Source: Candidatus Bathyarchaeota archaeon B26-2
Lineage (GTDB): Archaea > Thermoproteota > Bathyarchaeia > Bathyarchaeales > B26-1
Direction: 5' to 3'
DNA length: 49,032 nucleotides
NCBI GenBank assembly: GCA_001593935.1
Contig: LUCE01000005.1
Span: forward strand, 1-49,032
Shown in pieces: positions 1 to 7,289 of the stretch. The notes below the pieces were generated by a model. It was not told the DNA's origin. It did not search any database and saw only the letters and a list, made by a program, of their open reading frames with translations. Every line of letters starts with the position of its first letter. The stretch's first letter is position 1. The position numbers were made by a program, and so were the translations under genes.

Positions 1-9
1 GTTGTTTCT

Positions 10-32
10 TCACACATTGTGACTACTTGTGA
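10..32. promoter_or_regulatory. GTGA-box cluster at the left edge
   Basis: A TCACA box (10-14) is followed by GTGA boxes at 19-22 and 29-32. The boxes resemble half-sites of the TGTGA-N2-TCACA palindromes found further right at 2796, 2812, 3795 and 17913. No gene is visible here, and a related gene or element may lie to the left of the window. On its own this cluster is weak. It is listed because similar clusters recur in the first 3.9 kb. Confidence 0.35.
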
Positions 33-123
33 TATTGACTCTTTGATGTCTCTTTTTATCGCTTCCTCCAATGAAATTTGCTTTTTTCTTATCTATATGC
101 TGTGAATTGAGGCACCCCTTCAT

Positions 124-140
124 TTCCAGTGGAGACGGGG
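124..140 (+). other. Candidate origin recognition box (ORB)
   Basis: The sequence TTCCAGTGGAGACGGGG closely resembles the archaeal Orc1/Cdc6 origin recognition box, which has a TTCCAGTGGAAAC core followed by a G run (consensus recalled from Pyrococcus and Sulfolobus origins). The visible difference in the core is GAGAC for GAAAC. It is followed by very AT-rich DNA (about 146-260), as expected for a duplex-unwinding element. Only one clear box is in the window. Active origins usually have several, often beside cdc6, so any remaining boxes would have to lie left of base 1. Confidence 0.4.
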
Positions 141-360
141 AAAGAATTTTTTTCTTTTATTGTTTTGACGGGATGAACCATGTTAACTCTTGTGAAGTTG
201 AATAGATGGAATTTATGATTATTTTTTATTTTTACTGTTTTTTTGAAGAGATTTTCTTTTCGCTTTTCACCGTTTCATTTATAACTTGTGAAGAGTTAAT
301 TGTGAAGTGATTGTGAATTCCTTTCGGTGTCTTTGCTTCCCGGCTAGAAAGGTGTAAAGT
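141..360. other. AT-rich intergenic stretch
   Basis: Bases 1-361 contain no gene. From about 146 to 260 the plus strand is made of long T-rich runs interrupted by a few GC bases. A TTGTGAAG box lies near 191. The stretch then runs into the promoter of the winged-helix gene at 362. Its composition is clearly unlike the coding DNA around it. It could be an origin unwinding element paired with the ORB-like motif at 124-140, or simply a promoter-rich spacer. Confidence 0.4.
278..318 (+). promoter_or_regulatory. Promoter with three TTGTGAA repeats
   Basis: A TATA-like TTTATAA box (278-284) is followed directly by three TTGTGAA repeats starting at 286, 300 and 311. The repeats occupy the space from just after the TATA box to the expected transcription start near 305. 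This is a direct-repeat version of the palindromes at the promoters of the genes ending at 2030 and 16106. I infer regulated transcription of the gene at 362. Confidence 0.5.
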
Positions 361-361
361 T

Positions 362-772
362 GTGCCTGCTAGGAAGATGCGTGTAGAGGTCTACGATGAG
401 GAGGGGAACCGTTACACAATCACATTTGAGGGAAGAGTAACACGGGAGAAGGCCTTAGGAATCCTAGATATTGTTGAGCTCCTCGGAGGCATGCCGAGCG
501 TTCAACCCGCATGGAAACAGCCGGAAGAGATTCCGAAGATTGAGAAGGTCCGCCTGATCTTAGAGAGAAGGTTCCCCTTGGTGTGGTTCTCAGCTAAAGA
601 CCTCAAGAACGTCTACGAGAGTGAGACAGGGGAACACATAAGCCTTAGCACAGCTTCAACATACCTCTCACGGCTTGCAGATAGAGGACTCTTAATGAAG
701 ATACGCAACTCCAACAGGGTTAAATACAGGCTGATGCCTGCCGCCACAATCCCGAAAGAGATAGGGCGGTAA
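362..772 (+). CDS. Small winged-helix DNA-binding protein
   Basis: This 136-aa protein starts with GTG. The N-terminal 35 residues look like a small beta structure followed by a helix. Residues about 58-128 form a winged helix-turn-helix: KVRLILERRF, then a recognition-helix region around LSTASTYLSRLADRGLL, then a basic wing (RNSNRVKYRL). No effector domain is visible, so it is probably a simple transcriptional regulator or a chromatin or replication-associated protein. Its promoter carries three TTGTGAA repeats, which suggests autoregulation or membership of the GTGA-box regulon. It is the nearest gene to the ORB-like motif. I do not recognise a named family. Confidence 0.75.
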   Translation: MPARKMRVEVYDEEGNRYTITFEGRVTREKALGILDIVELLGGMPSVQPAWKQPEEIPKIEKVRLILERRFPLVWFSAKDLKNVYESETGEHISLSTASTYLSRLADRGLLMKIRNSNRVKYRLMPAATIPKEIGR

Positions 773-835
773 TTTTGTTCATCCATAAATTTTAAGAGGT
801 TACTAACCAACGGTCAGTGAGGAGAGTATTAGTAG

Positions 836-2005
836 ATGACCAAGTCGATCATGGTCAATAATGATGGTCACGGCGTCTTTTACACTGGGATGTATGACTC
901 CAAGGAGTCCATAGAGCGAAACTTGGAGGTCTACCGAGATACATTCGTCAAGGTTCTGGAATGGTGTATATCATTAGGGAGCAAGTCTAACTACCCGTCA
1001 AAGGTTACGGAGCTAATCGGGGAAGACGTTAAGGAGTTCCCTAGGCGTGGGGATAGGCTACTTTCAGAGGTTCTAAGGAGACTGATTTCCAGCGGAGTCG
1101 ACCCTTTAAGGGTGGTTATCGACAAGTGCCACGAAATCAACGTCAAGGTTTTTCCGTCTATGCGTATGAACCCAGATTACAATCCCGGATGGATGGGAGA
1201 AGGCTTCGCCAAAATGTACAACTCTCGTTTCTGGTGGGAGAACCCCCATCTCAGAATCAAAGATAGAAACGGCCGCCTCCAAACAAAATTGAGTTACGCA
1301 TACCCAGAAGTCCAAAAATTCAAACTTGAGGTCTTAAAGGAAATGTTGAACTACGACATAGACGGCTTAAACCTAGACTTTCTGCGTCATCCACCTTTCT
1401 TGGGGTATGAAGACCCTTTGATAGAGGGCTTCAAGAAAGAGTACGGCCGATCGCCTTTAGATCTACCCGAAGACGACAGGCGGTGGCTACGTTACAAGGC
1501 GAGAGTTATGACAGGATTTATGTGGAAACTGCGCCGGATCCTTGATGACGTTCAAAAGGATAGAGGAAAAAGATCGGAGATCTCGGTCCGAGTTGATCAT
1601 CGCTACTACTTCAAACAAGGGTTAGATGTATCAAGGTGGATTCGCGAAGGGCTCGTCGACAAGGTTATTGTCTCTGAGCATGGTCTGGGAGGATTCGTCT
1701 TCTCTTTAAGGCCTTTTGTAGAGATGACCAAAGGCGGTCCTTGTGAGCTGTATTTTGGGGAAGAGGCCGTATGCTCAGGTCACGATCTAACTCCTGAGGA
1801 GGATAGGCTCCTAGCTCAGGGAAAGATCACCGAAAGCGATCTTCGCAGACGGAAATTGAGTTTGAAGGAGTACTGTGAACGTGCCTTACGCTGGTACAAG
1901 GAGGGAGCAGACGGAGTACACATATTCAATGACCCCCATAACAGAGAGGCCTTCAAGATTCTAGGAGACCTCGGAAAGATCAGGGAGTTTCTGAGGAGGA
2001 CATAG
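836..2005 (+). CDS. GHL10-type putative glycoside hydrolase (TIM barrel)
   Basis: This 389-aa protein has the look of the glycosyl-hydrolase-like 10 group: a single beta/alpha barrel with no signal peptide. Signs are the barrel strands INVKVFPSMRMNPDYN (about 101-116), the motif DGLNLDFLRHPPF (176-188) with a conserved-looking Asp181, and a C-terminal strand with GADGVHIFND. Members are predicted to act on polysaccharides or glycoconjugates, but their substrates are mostly unknown. The lack of a secretion signal suggests a cytoplasmic role. A GTGAGGAG ribosome site precedes the ATG, with a TATA-like tract near 785-795. It is convergent with the next gene. Confidence 0.7.
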   Translation: MTKSIMVNNDGHGVFYTGMYDSKESIERNLEVYRDTFVKVLEWCISLGSKSNYPSKVTELIGEDVKEFPRRGDRLLSEVLRRLISSGVDPLRVVIDKCHEINVKVFPSMRMNPDYNPGWMGEGFAKMYNSRFWWENPHLRIKDRNGRLQTKLSYAYPEVQKFKLEVLKEMLNYDIDGLNLDFLRHPPFLGYEDPLIEGFKKEYGRSPLDLPEDDRRWLRYKARVMTGFMWKLRRILDDVQKDRGKRSEISVRVDHRYYFKQGLDVSRWIREGLVDKVIVSEHGLGGFVFSLRPFVEMTKGGPCELYFGEEAVCSGHDLTPEEDRLLAQGKITESDLRRRKLSLKEYCERALRWYKEGADGVHIFNDPHNREAFKILGDLGKIREFLRRT

Positions 2006-2029
2006 CTAAAATCATAGAGGCCCGGGTTT

Positions 2030-2767
2030 CTATGCCTCTTCCTGTCTCCTCAACAGTTCGAGCATCTCCTTCTTTATATGGTATACGTAGGGAAGCCTCT
2101 CGGTATTACGTTCAACATAACCGCGGGAATAAAGGCTCTTCATGAGGCGGGAGGTATGTTCTCTCGTCAAGTTTATCCTCTCTCTGATCTGGGAAGCCGT
2201 CTTCTCTCCTTCTGATGCAAGAATCTCAAGAACCTTTAACTCGGTCTCGGTCAACCGTGCTAGAGCCCTCTCCCTCCTAAACGGTATAGCCGTCTTAACC
2301 TCTACACCGCTCGGTTCAGTCTCCAAGACACCGACTCTCGATGAAGCCAAGGAAGACTCAATCCTCAAAATCTTCTCATCCTGTTCCTCCTGGCGCCTAA
2401 AGACCTCTTCGATCTTTCTATCCAGCTCTCCAATCCTTGTTTCAAGGCTCTCTCGGATCTTGGAAACTTCGCTTAACTTCTCTTTTATCTCCATTATCCT
2501 CTTCTCAAAATCCTCTGAACCCGCCGTTCTCTCAGAGTTTCTAATCTTGTTAATCTCTAAGAGGACCTCCTCAGTCTTCTGAGAAACCGAACGGATCTCT
2601 TCACCCTGCCTTTCAAGGTCCTTATTAAAGCTCAATATAATATCCTCCAGAATCCCCTTTGCCTTACCATACTCCTTGTAGACCCCCCTCAACTTCCTGA
2701 GATAGATGTACGCCATGATCGATGTGGAGATTAAAAGCATGAAAGAGATAAGTAAGTACAGATCCAT
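2030..2767 (-). CDS. Membrane-anchored coiled-coil winged-helix regulator
   Basis: This 245-aa protein is read from the ATG at 2767, preceded by GAGGGGCG as ribosome site. An upstream in-frame ATG at 2806 lies inside the operator and is unlikely. Residues about 3-22 form one transmembrane helix with a basic residue cluster after it. Residues about 28-150 are a long charged coiled coil rich in Glu, Lys and Arg. Residues about 172-245 form a MarR-like winged helix (LTETELKVLEILASEG, then SQIRERINLTREHTSRLMK). A transcription factor tethered to the membrane through a coiled coil suggests signal-dependent or spatially restricted regulation. Its promoter holds two perfect TGTGA-N2-TCACA palindromes, so autoregulation is plausible. 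No sensor domain is seen. Confidence 0.75.
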   Translation of the reverse strand: MDLYLLISFMLLISTSIMAYIYLRKLRGVYKEYGKAKGILEDIILSFNKDLERQGEEIRSVSQKTEEVLLEINKIRNSERTAGSEDFEKRIMEIKEKLSEVSKIRESLETRIGELDRKIEEVFRRQEEQDEKILRIESSLASSRVGVLETEPSGVEVKTAIPFRRERALARLTETELKVLEILASEGEKTASQIRERINLTREHTSRLMKSLYSRGYVERNTERLPYVYHIKKEMLELLRRQEEA

Positions 2768-2794
2768 CTTGACGCCCCTCTTTATGATTGTAGC

Positions 2795-2829
2795 TTGTGA
2801 TATCACATATGTGTGAGATCACAAATAAA
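2795..2829 (-). promoter_or_regulatory. Promoter with double TGTGA-N2-TCACA operator
   Basis: Two perfect palindromes, TGTGATATCACA (2796-2807) and TGTGAGATCACA (2812-2823), lie 16 bp apart centre to centre. On the minus strand a TTTATTT TATA-like box (2829-2823) is preceded by AAAGG and runs straight into the second palindrome. Transcription start would fall near 2800, so a bound protein should block initiation at the membrane winged-helix gene. The 16-17 bases from AAAGG through TTTATTTGTGA are the same as at the nurA promoter (17912-17935). Confidence 0.7.
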
Positions 2830-3013
2830 CCTTTCGTCGTCAACATTAATAGAGCGATCTCTCCGAGAGAAATTACGGGAACGATATATAAAAATAGGAA
2901 TTGTTTGAGCCTTTTTATTGAAATATTTATAAATTTAACACTGATATCTATTATTACTTTTGAGGAATGTTTTTATCACGGATGAATCACCACTTTGATC
3001 TATACACGTCTCA

Positions 3014-3040
3014 TGTGATGTTGTGACCTGTGATATCATG
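3014..3040. promoter_or_regulatory. GTGA-box cluster
   Basis: GTGA boxes at 3015, 3023 and 3030 are spaced 7-8 bp, and the last forms the near-palindrome TGTGATATCATG (3029-3040). The cluster overlaps the stop codon of the gene ending at 3036 and lies about 190 bp upstream of the double operator at 2796-2823. The intervening 2830-3013 is AT-rich with no gene I can support. It may be an auxiliary binding site for the same protein. Confidence 0.45.
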
Positions 3041-3530
3041 TTCTCTTGAGGCTTTTAGGCTTGGATAGGTTTCTTAAGCCTTCTTCGAGCTCCTTCTGGA
3101 GCATGTTTATCATCCTTATATGTTCTGTTTCTGTAACTCCGCCCTCTATTAGGGTTCTGTATGCCTCAGTATAGGTGCGCAGTTTGTTCGCGATCTCCAT
3201 GTATGGCTCAAGATTTGAGGTTTCGAGGATTCCCAAGTAGCCTAGGAGGATGAGTGTGTAGATCGATTTGATGACGTTTTCTCGGGCTTGTTTTAGGGTT
3301 CTGTTGAAGGCTCCGCGGCTCACTCCCTCCTTCAGAAGTCTCAGTTTCGCCTTTTCTTCATATACAAGCTTTCTCTCGGCAATATTCTCGGAAAGAATGT
3401 CTATTAGAAGAGTTTCTATTTGTGCTCTTGTTAAATGGCTGTTTTTTATGAGTATTTTGGTGATTGGGTCTTGTAAAATTCTTGTTAGCCATCCTTGAAC
3501 GTTCTTTTTGAGATTCGATTTACCGGCCAA
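3036..3530 (-). CDS. Unrecognised basic helical protein
   Basis: This 164-aa protein starts with TTG, with GGGGT upstream. I do not recognise the family. It is predicted to be almost entirely helical, basic at the N-terminus (MAGKSNLKKN) and the C-terminus (KPKSLKRT), with no transmembrane segment. Residues about 33-70 (LTRAQIETLLIDILSENIA, then KLRLLKEGVSRGAFNRTLKQ) have a helix-turn-helix flavour: the LTRAQIE start and the G-V-S-R-G-A-F-N-R-T turn recall the C-terminal half of archaeal HTH or integrase-like proteins. It lies between two GTGA-box clusters, so a DNA-binding role is a reasonable guess only. Confidence 0.6.
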   Translation of the reverse strand: MAGKSNLKKNVQGWLTRILQDPITKILIKNSHLTRAQIETLLIDILSENIAERKLVYEEKAKLRLLKEGVSRGAFNRTLKQARENVIKSIYTLILLGYLGILETSNLEPYMEIANKLRTYTEAYRTLIEGGVTETEHIRMINMLQKELEEGLRNLSKPKSLKRT

Positions 3531-3907
3531 GGTCTATACCCCAAATGGATACAGTTTTGTAAACGTGGAAACAGCGACCGATAAGGTCGTTCCCACGGAT
3601 ACATTCACTCCACACCTAGGTAAACCACAGCCGATACCCATAGATCACTTGAATATTTAAGGTTTCAACGTGTAACGAGGCGCTTAAACCTCTCGACATG
3701 AGGTGTAAACGTGTTAAAAACCGCCCTAATCTCGTATTTTTGGTGGCTCTTCAACAGTCGTGAAGCGTTGTGATGCGTGATCTGTGATGTGATTTGTGAT
3801 GTCACAAGAAATCACGTAACATCGATGATCACGGAGGGGTCACAGTGAAAGGGAAAGGTTTAAAGGTTGAGTTCTTTATTCTTGCCTAGTTAACTGTATG
3901 GTGTTGG
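3531..3907. other. Intergenic region with hairpin and GTGA cluster
   Basis: There is no gene in this 377-bp stretch. It contains an imperfect hairpin at 3564-3597 (CGTGG with CCACG, CGACC with GGTCG, loop GATAA). It also contains two copies of GGATACA, two of GTAAACGTG, and the dense GTGA cluster described separately. A promoter for the downstream Elf1-like gene is seen at about 3851-3864. Confidence 0.5.
3768..3848. promoter_or_regulatory. Dense GTGA/TCAC cluster with palindrome, upstream of Elf1 promoter
   Basis: GTGA occurs at 3770, 3777, 3784, 3789 and 3796, mostly spaced 7 bp. TCAC follows at 3802, 3812, 3829 and 3840. A perfect 14-bp palindrome TTGTGATGTCACAA sits at 3794-3807. The cluster ends just before a BRE/TATA-like AAAGGTTTAAAGG (3853-3865). 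A position upstream of the TATA box would suit an activator, unlike the repressor-like placement at 2796 and 17912. It could also be an iteron-like assembly site. Confidence 0.6.
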
Positions 3908-4150
3908 ATGAAAGCTATGGGAAGGAGAAGGAGAAAGGTAGTCCGTATCCCTAAGAAGAAGTTGCCGAAAATCTTCCTCTGTCCGGCATGCGGCAAAGAA
4001 GCTATCAAGGTTACTATAAAGAGGTCTGAAGAGACCGCTTTTGTTCAGTGTGGAAGCTGCGGATTGACGGACGAGGTCTCCATAAAGCCGTACTTCCAAG
4101 AGATCGATGTCTACTGCGAGTTCACCGATAGATTCTATTCAAAGACTTAA
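3908..4150 (+). CDS. Elf1-like transcription elongation factor (zinc ribbon)
   Basis: This 80-aa protein has a very basic N-terminus ([17 protein letters not shown]) followed by a zinc ribbon with CPAC (about 26-29) and CGSC (about 49-52). This is the layout of archaeal and eukaryotic Elf1, an elongation factor that binds near the RNA polymerase cleft. A second in-frame ATG at 3917 (MGRRRRK) fits the family N-terminus equally well. Promoter AAAGGTTTAAAGG lies at 3853-3865, directly after the GTGA cluster. Transcribed alone; the next plus-strand gene has its own promoter. Confidence 0.8.
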   Translation: MKAMGRRRRKVVRIPKKKLPKIFLCPACGKEAIKVTIKRSEETAFVQCGSCGLTDEVSIKPYFQEIDVYCEFTDRFYSKT

Positions 4151-4266
4151 GCGTCGAAACCGCCCTGCGTCTCCCTTAACTGCGAGGTCGTCCCCCCTCT
4201 AGGACACGTGAACTTAAAGGAACGACTCGCCTCTAATCTAGGGTTTGCAGAACTGTTATCTGTGTG

Positions 4267-4306
4267 AAAAGTTTTATAAAACCATAAGAATCTTGGCGGG
4301 AGAGGT
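4267..4306 (+). promoter_or_regulatory. Promoter and ribosome site of the first UROD-like gene
   Basis: A TTTTATAAAA TATA box (about 4272-4281) is followed 20 bases later by GGGAGAGG and then the ATG at 4308. A transcription start near 4300 would give a very short leader. This is why I use 4308 and not the in-frame ATG at 4245, which lies upstream of the TATA box. Confidence 0.55.
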
Positions 4307-4307
4307 T

Positions 4308-5465
4308 ATGACTCCCAGAGAGAGGTTGTTAGCAGCAATTTATCACGAAGAGCCTGATTATGTTCCAGTCTCACCGAGGATAATCCTGAACGACATCTAT
4401 GGTTGTTCCTGCTGGATGCATCATCTGAAGGCTGGAAGAGAATTTGATTACGACCCTCACATCATCCTCGGGCCCCAAGGGCCTCGCGCCTCATACCTCT
4501 GGTATCCTTTTGGACCCTACGACGTGAAGGATGTTAGGGTTAGGATAAGAGTGGAGACTCCACGTCACCTTGTAGTCTATAGAAAGATCGAGACTCCGGT
4601 AGGCACCTTAACAGACAAGACGAGAATCGCAAGGTCGCAGATGTGGGATCCGAGGATTAGAGCCTACTACTCACCCAATCCATACAAATTGGAGTATCTG
4701 GTTAAAGACGAGAAGGACCTAGAGATTCTGCAGTATCTAATCTCAAAACTGTATGAGGCTTTCCCGCTCTCAGATAAGTTGCCGGACTACCACGAAATTA
4801 AAAAGTGCGTCGGAGAGGATGGACTGGTTGAGTGGGCGGTCTATGGACCCCTCGACCACGTCATGGTTTATAGCTTAGAGAACATGATGATCGCCTACTA
4901 TAGAGACCGTAAATTCTTGACGAGGCTATTGCGGATACTTCACAAGCCTGTTATGGCTGAGACGGAGGCCGCGTTAGAGGCCGGGGTCGACGTGATCTTC
5001 TCTCCATGGTACTTCTGCTCCATGAGCGTCGGGTGGTCCCCCAAGATGTACCGAGACCTCTTCGTTCCGTTGATAAAAGAGCAGGTAGACCTCGTTCACA
5101 GTTATGGAGCCATCTACAACTTCTACGATGACGGTAAGCTGATGCAGACCGCTAGAATGTTGAAGGAATGCGGCGTAGACGTTCTTGAAACCCTTACTCC
5201 ACCACCCATAGGCGACGTAGACCTCGCCAATCTTAAGAAGGAGATCGGAGACAAGGTCTGCCTTAAAGGGTACATAGACTTATGGTATGTCATCCACGAG
5301 GGAACACCCAAAACCATAGAAGAGGAGGTCAAGAAGGCTATAGAGACGGCGGCTCCGGGAGGTGGCTTCATCTTGGGAACGAGCGACTCGATAAGGCCCG
5401 GTACTCCCATCGAGAACATTAAGGCTTACTTCAAGGCTGGAAGAAAGTACGGAAAATGGAAGTGA
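4308..5465 (+). CDS. UROD-fold methyltransferase-like protein (first copy)
   Basis: This 385-aa protein is of the uroporphyrinogen-decarboxylase / methylcobamide:CoM methyltransferase superfamily, opening with MTPRERLLAAIYHEEPDYVPV. It is unlikely to be HemE because the HemE-specific N-terminal Arg motif is absent. The C-terminal family block GGGFILGTSDSIRPGTPIENI is present. At the place where MtaA-type enzymes carry the zinc motif HxC it reads GAIYNFYDDGK, so the usual metal ligands are missing. Likely a cytosolic methyl- or corrinoid-linked enzyme of unknown substrate. A hairpin terminator follows at 5479-5505. Two relatives occur at 5511 and 41346. Confidence 0.75.
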   Translation: MTPRERLLAAIYHEEPDYVPVSPRIILNDIYGCSCWMHHLKAGREFDYDPHIILGPQGPRASYLWYPFGPYDVKDVRVRIRVETPRHLVVYRKIETPVGTLTDKTRIARSQMWDPRIRAYYSPNPYKLEYLVKDEKDLEILQYLISKLYEAFPLSDKLPDYHEIKKCVGEDGLVEWAVYGPLDHVMVYSLENMMIAYYRDRKFLTRLLRILHKPVMAETEAALEAGVDVIFSPWYFCSMSVGWSPKMYRDLFVPLIKEQVDLVHSYGAIYNFYDDGKLMQTARMLKECGVDVLETLTPPPIGDVDLANLKKEIGDKVCLKGYIDLWYVIHEGTPKTIEEEVKKAIETAAPGGGFILGTSDSIRPGTPIENIKAYFKAGRKYGKWK

Positions 5466-5478
5466 GAGATAGCCCCGA

Positions 5479-5505
5479 AAGGTTGAGGAGAAACCTTCTC
5501 TTTTT
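5479..5505 (+). terminator. Hairpin plus T-tract terminator
   Basis: AAGGTT (5479-5484) pairs with AACCTT (5492-5497) around a 7-nt loop, followed by CTCTTTTT. It sits 14 bp after the stop of the first UROD-like gene and just before the end of the convergent second copy, so it could separate the two transcripts. Confidence 0.55.
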
Positions 5506-5510
5506 GAAGG

Positions 5511-6665
5511 CTATTTCATGGGATATCTTCCAAACCGTCTCCACGTCTCTATTAGGATGGGCACCTTCTTCTCCCAAGCCTCCCTCGTGAAGATCGAGCC
5601 TATCGTTGAGAGTATATATCCCCCTCCAGGGGCGAAGGCTCTGATCGTATCAATGACGGTCTCCCTTATCTCTTCAGCAGTTCCCTGTTGAACCGTGACT
5701 GCTTCACTTATCCCTCCCCAAAGGCAGATGTCGGGTCCTAGATGGCTTCTAACCTCTTGGGGGCTCCTTCTCTCGACGACGGGGTCCACCCCAAAGATAG
5801 CGTCGATATCCATCTCACTCAATATTTTGGCCACCTGCATGAGTCCTATAGACATTATGTACCGAAACTTCGCTCCAGCTTGGTGGACGAGATCGATCTC
5901 CTCCCGTATGAGCGGCTCGATCATCTCCTTAAATCTCTTCACAGACCAGAAGAGAGGAGTCTCATACCAACCGTCTCGCGTGACCATGTCAACCCCTTCC
6001 TTGAGAAGTAGCCGAACTCTCATTAGGTCCCACTCGTGGACTATGCTCAACAGCTCCTTGATGAGCAGAGGCTTCCTGATCAGCCACCTTGAGAAGTTGT
6101 GTACGCCACAGATGGAGAGGAGGTACGTGCCACCGTAGCCTCCGACGCCGTTCACCAGCAAGCCGTACTTCTTAGCTAAAGCCTTCACCTCCTCGGCTCT
6201 TCGATGAAACTCCGCTATCTGTTCTTGGGAGGGCTCCTGAAGCAGATACCGGAACTTCTCGACGTCTTCGGAGCACTTAATGAGATACTCTTTAGACCTT
6301 CCACCAGCTACGACGAAGTCGCTGAAGACGGGTATATCATTCCCATGCGGCCAATCTTCAGTTTGGAGAACCACTTGTCTTAAGGCTCCAGCCGGAGTTT
6401 CATAAACCTTCAAGAGAGTCGGATTCTTCTCACCCGGCTCCATCCTCTTCGAGAGTTTAGTCTTGACGTCCGGATGGAATCTTGAGGGGGCTCCCAGATT
6501 GAGGAACTGATCTAAGCCTAAGCGTAGGATATCTACCATCTGTTCGTGTCTGCTCTTCCAGTAACGGTTTACCCAAGGCCCGATGAAAGTCGGTACGAAC
6601 GGGACACGGTCAGGCTCCTCGAGGTTCAAAGCCGTCAGCAATCTCTCCTTGGATGTTAGGCTCAT
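5511..6665 (-). CDS. UROD-fold methyltransferase-like protein (second copy)
   Basis: This 384-aa protein begins MSLTSKERLLTALNLEEPDRVPFVP, the family N-terminal signature, with GAGGGGT just upstream of the ATG. The conserved C-terminal GGGYILS block is present. The zinc-ligand position reads GAKFRYIMSIG, so no HxC motif is present and the metal site of MtaA/MtbA methyltransferases is not conserved. Convergent with the first copy and clearly divergent from it in sequence, so this is not a recent duplication. Function beyond fold is unknown; a demethylase or methyltransferase role with a corrinoid partner is an inference, and no corrinoid protein is in the window. Confidence 0.75.
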   Translation of the reverse strand: MSLTSKERLLTALNLEEPDRVPFVPTFIGPWVNRYWKSRHEQMVDILRLGLDQFLNLGAPSRFHPDVKTKLSKRMEPGEKNPTLLKVYETPAGALRQVVLQTEDWPHGNDIPVFSDFVVAGGRSKEYLIKCSEDVEKFRYLLQEPSQEQIAEFHRRAEEVKALAKKYGLLVNGVGGYGGTYLLSICGVHNFSRWLIRKPLLIKELLSIVHEWDLMRVRLLLKEGVDMVTRDGWYETPLFWSVKRFKEMIEPLIREEIDLVHQAGAKFRYIMSIGLMQVAKILSEMDIDAIFGVDPVVERRSPQEVRSHLGPDICLWGGISEAVTVQQGTAEEIRETVIDTIRAFAPGGGYILSTIGSIFTREAWEKKVPILIETWRRFGRYPMK

Positions 6666-6714
6666 ACCCCTCTTTTTCTCCTCCAGGTTCTCTAAGGGGA
6701 ACCCATCTTCTATT

Positions 6715-7212
6715 TTAGATTTTCTTCAAGGTTTTCCAGATCTTATCGCCCACGTAGTGTAGGTTCTTGACGACCCTGCCATGCTTTGCGGACTTCACGG
6801 TTTCAGAATCTGTTAGAGCTCGACCTACTGCGAGGGGTCTTCCATGACGCTCATCAACTACTAATACGAGATCGTCCTTGGAAAATTCTCCCTCTACACG
6901 GAGAATTCCCGGCGCCATGACGTCGGCTCCGTTACAGATGTGAGGTATCGCTCCCATGTCAACCACCACCCTGGGAAGGAGTGGGAGATATTCATCAAAG
7001 AGAAGCGTAGGAACGATATTATCGTCCATTCTTAAAAGCACGGCTTTGCCGTTCGAAAGGAAAACCTCGCAGTCCCTAGTCTCTAAAAGTTCGATTCGAG
7101 GTTTCGTTCCAAAAAACTCTTCGAGATCGAGTCCAAGGGACTCACGGAGTTCGGCCAAGAAGAGCCTCGTGTCCCTTCCTTTAAGACGATGCCTCCTCAT
7201 AACCCGTGACAT
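6715..7212 (-). CDS. PUA-domain RNA-binding protein (MCT-1/Tma20-like)
   Basis: About 165 aa. The C-terminal half is a PUA domain (VVDMGAIPHICNGADVMAPGI, then EGEFSKDDLVLVVDERHGRPLAVGRAL), a fold that binds structured RNA. The N-terminal half resembles the pre-PUA domain of archaeal MCT-1-like proteins, thought to act in translation initiation or recycling. A TATA-like TTATATTT lies about 29 bp upstream of the ATG at 7212, which suggests leaderless initiation there. An in-frame ATG at 7230 would add six residues but lies too near the TATA box. Divergent from LSm. Confidence 0.75.
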   Translation of the reverse strand: MSRVMRRHRLKGRDTRLFLAELRESLGLDLEEFFGTKPRIELLETRDCEVFLSNGKAVLLRMDDNIVPTLLFDEYLPLLPRVVVDMGAIPHICNGADVMAPGILRVEGEFSKDDLVLVVDERHGRPLAVGRALTDSETVKSAKHGRVVKNLHYVGDKIWKTLKKI

Positions 7213-7289
7213 AAACTTAAAATCCGACATAACAAATATAAGTTTGCGTCATTCACTAGAGAGAACTGAATGAGCGAGGATGTCTAAAG

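Noticed and set aside
2795-2823. Bacterial CRP/FNR site
   Set aside because: TGTGA and TCACA half-sites recall the CRP box, but CRP sites have a 6-bp spacer and these have 2. The window is archaeal and has no CRP-like protein.
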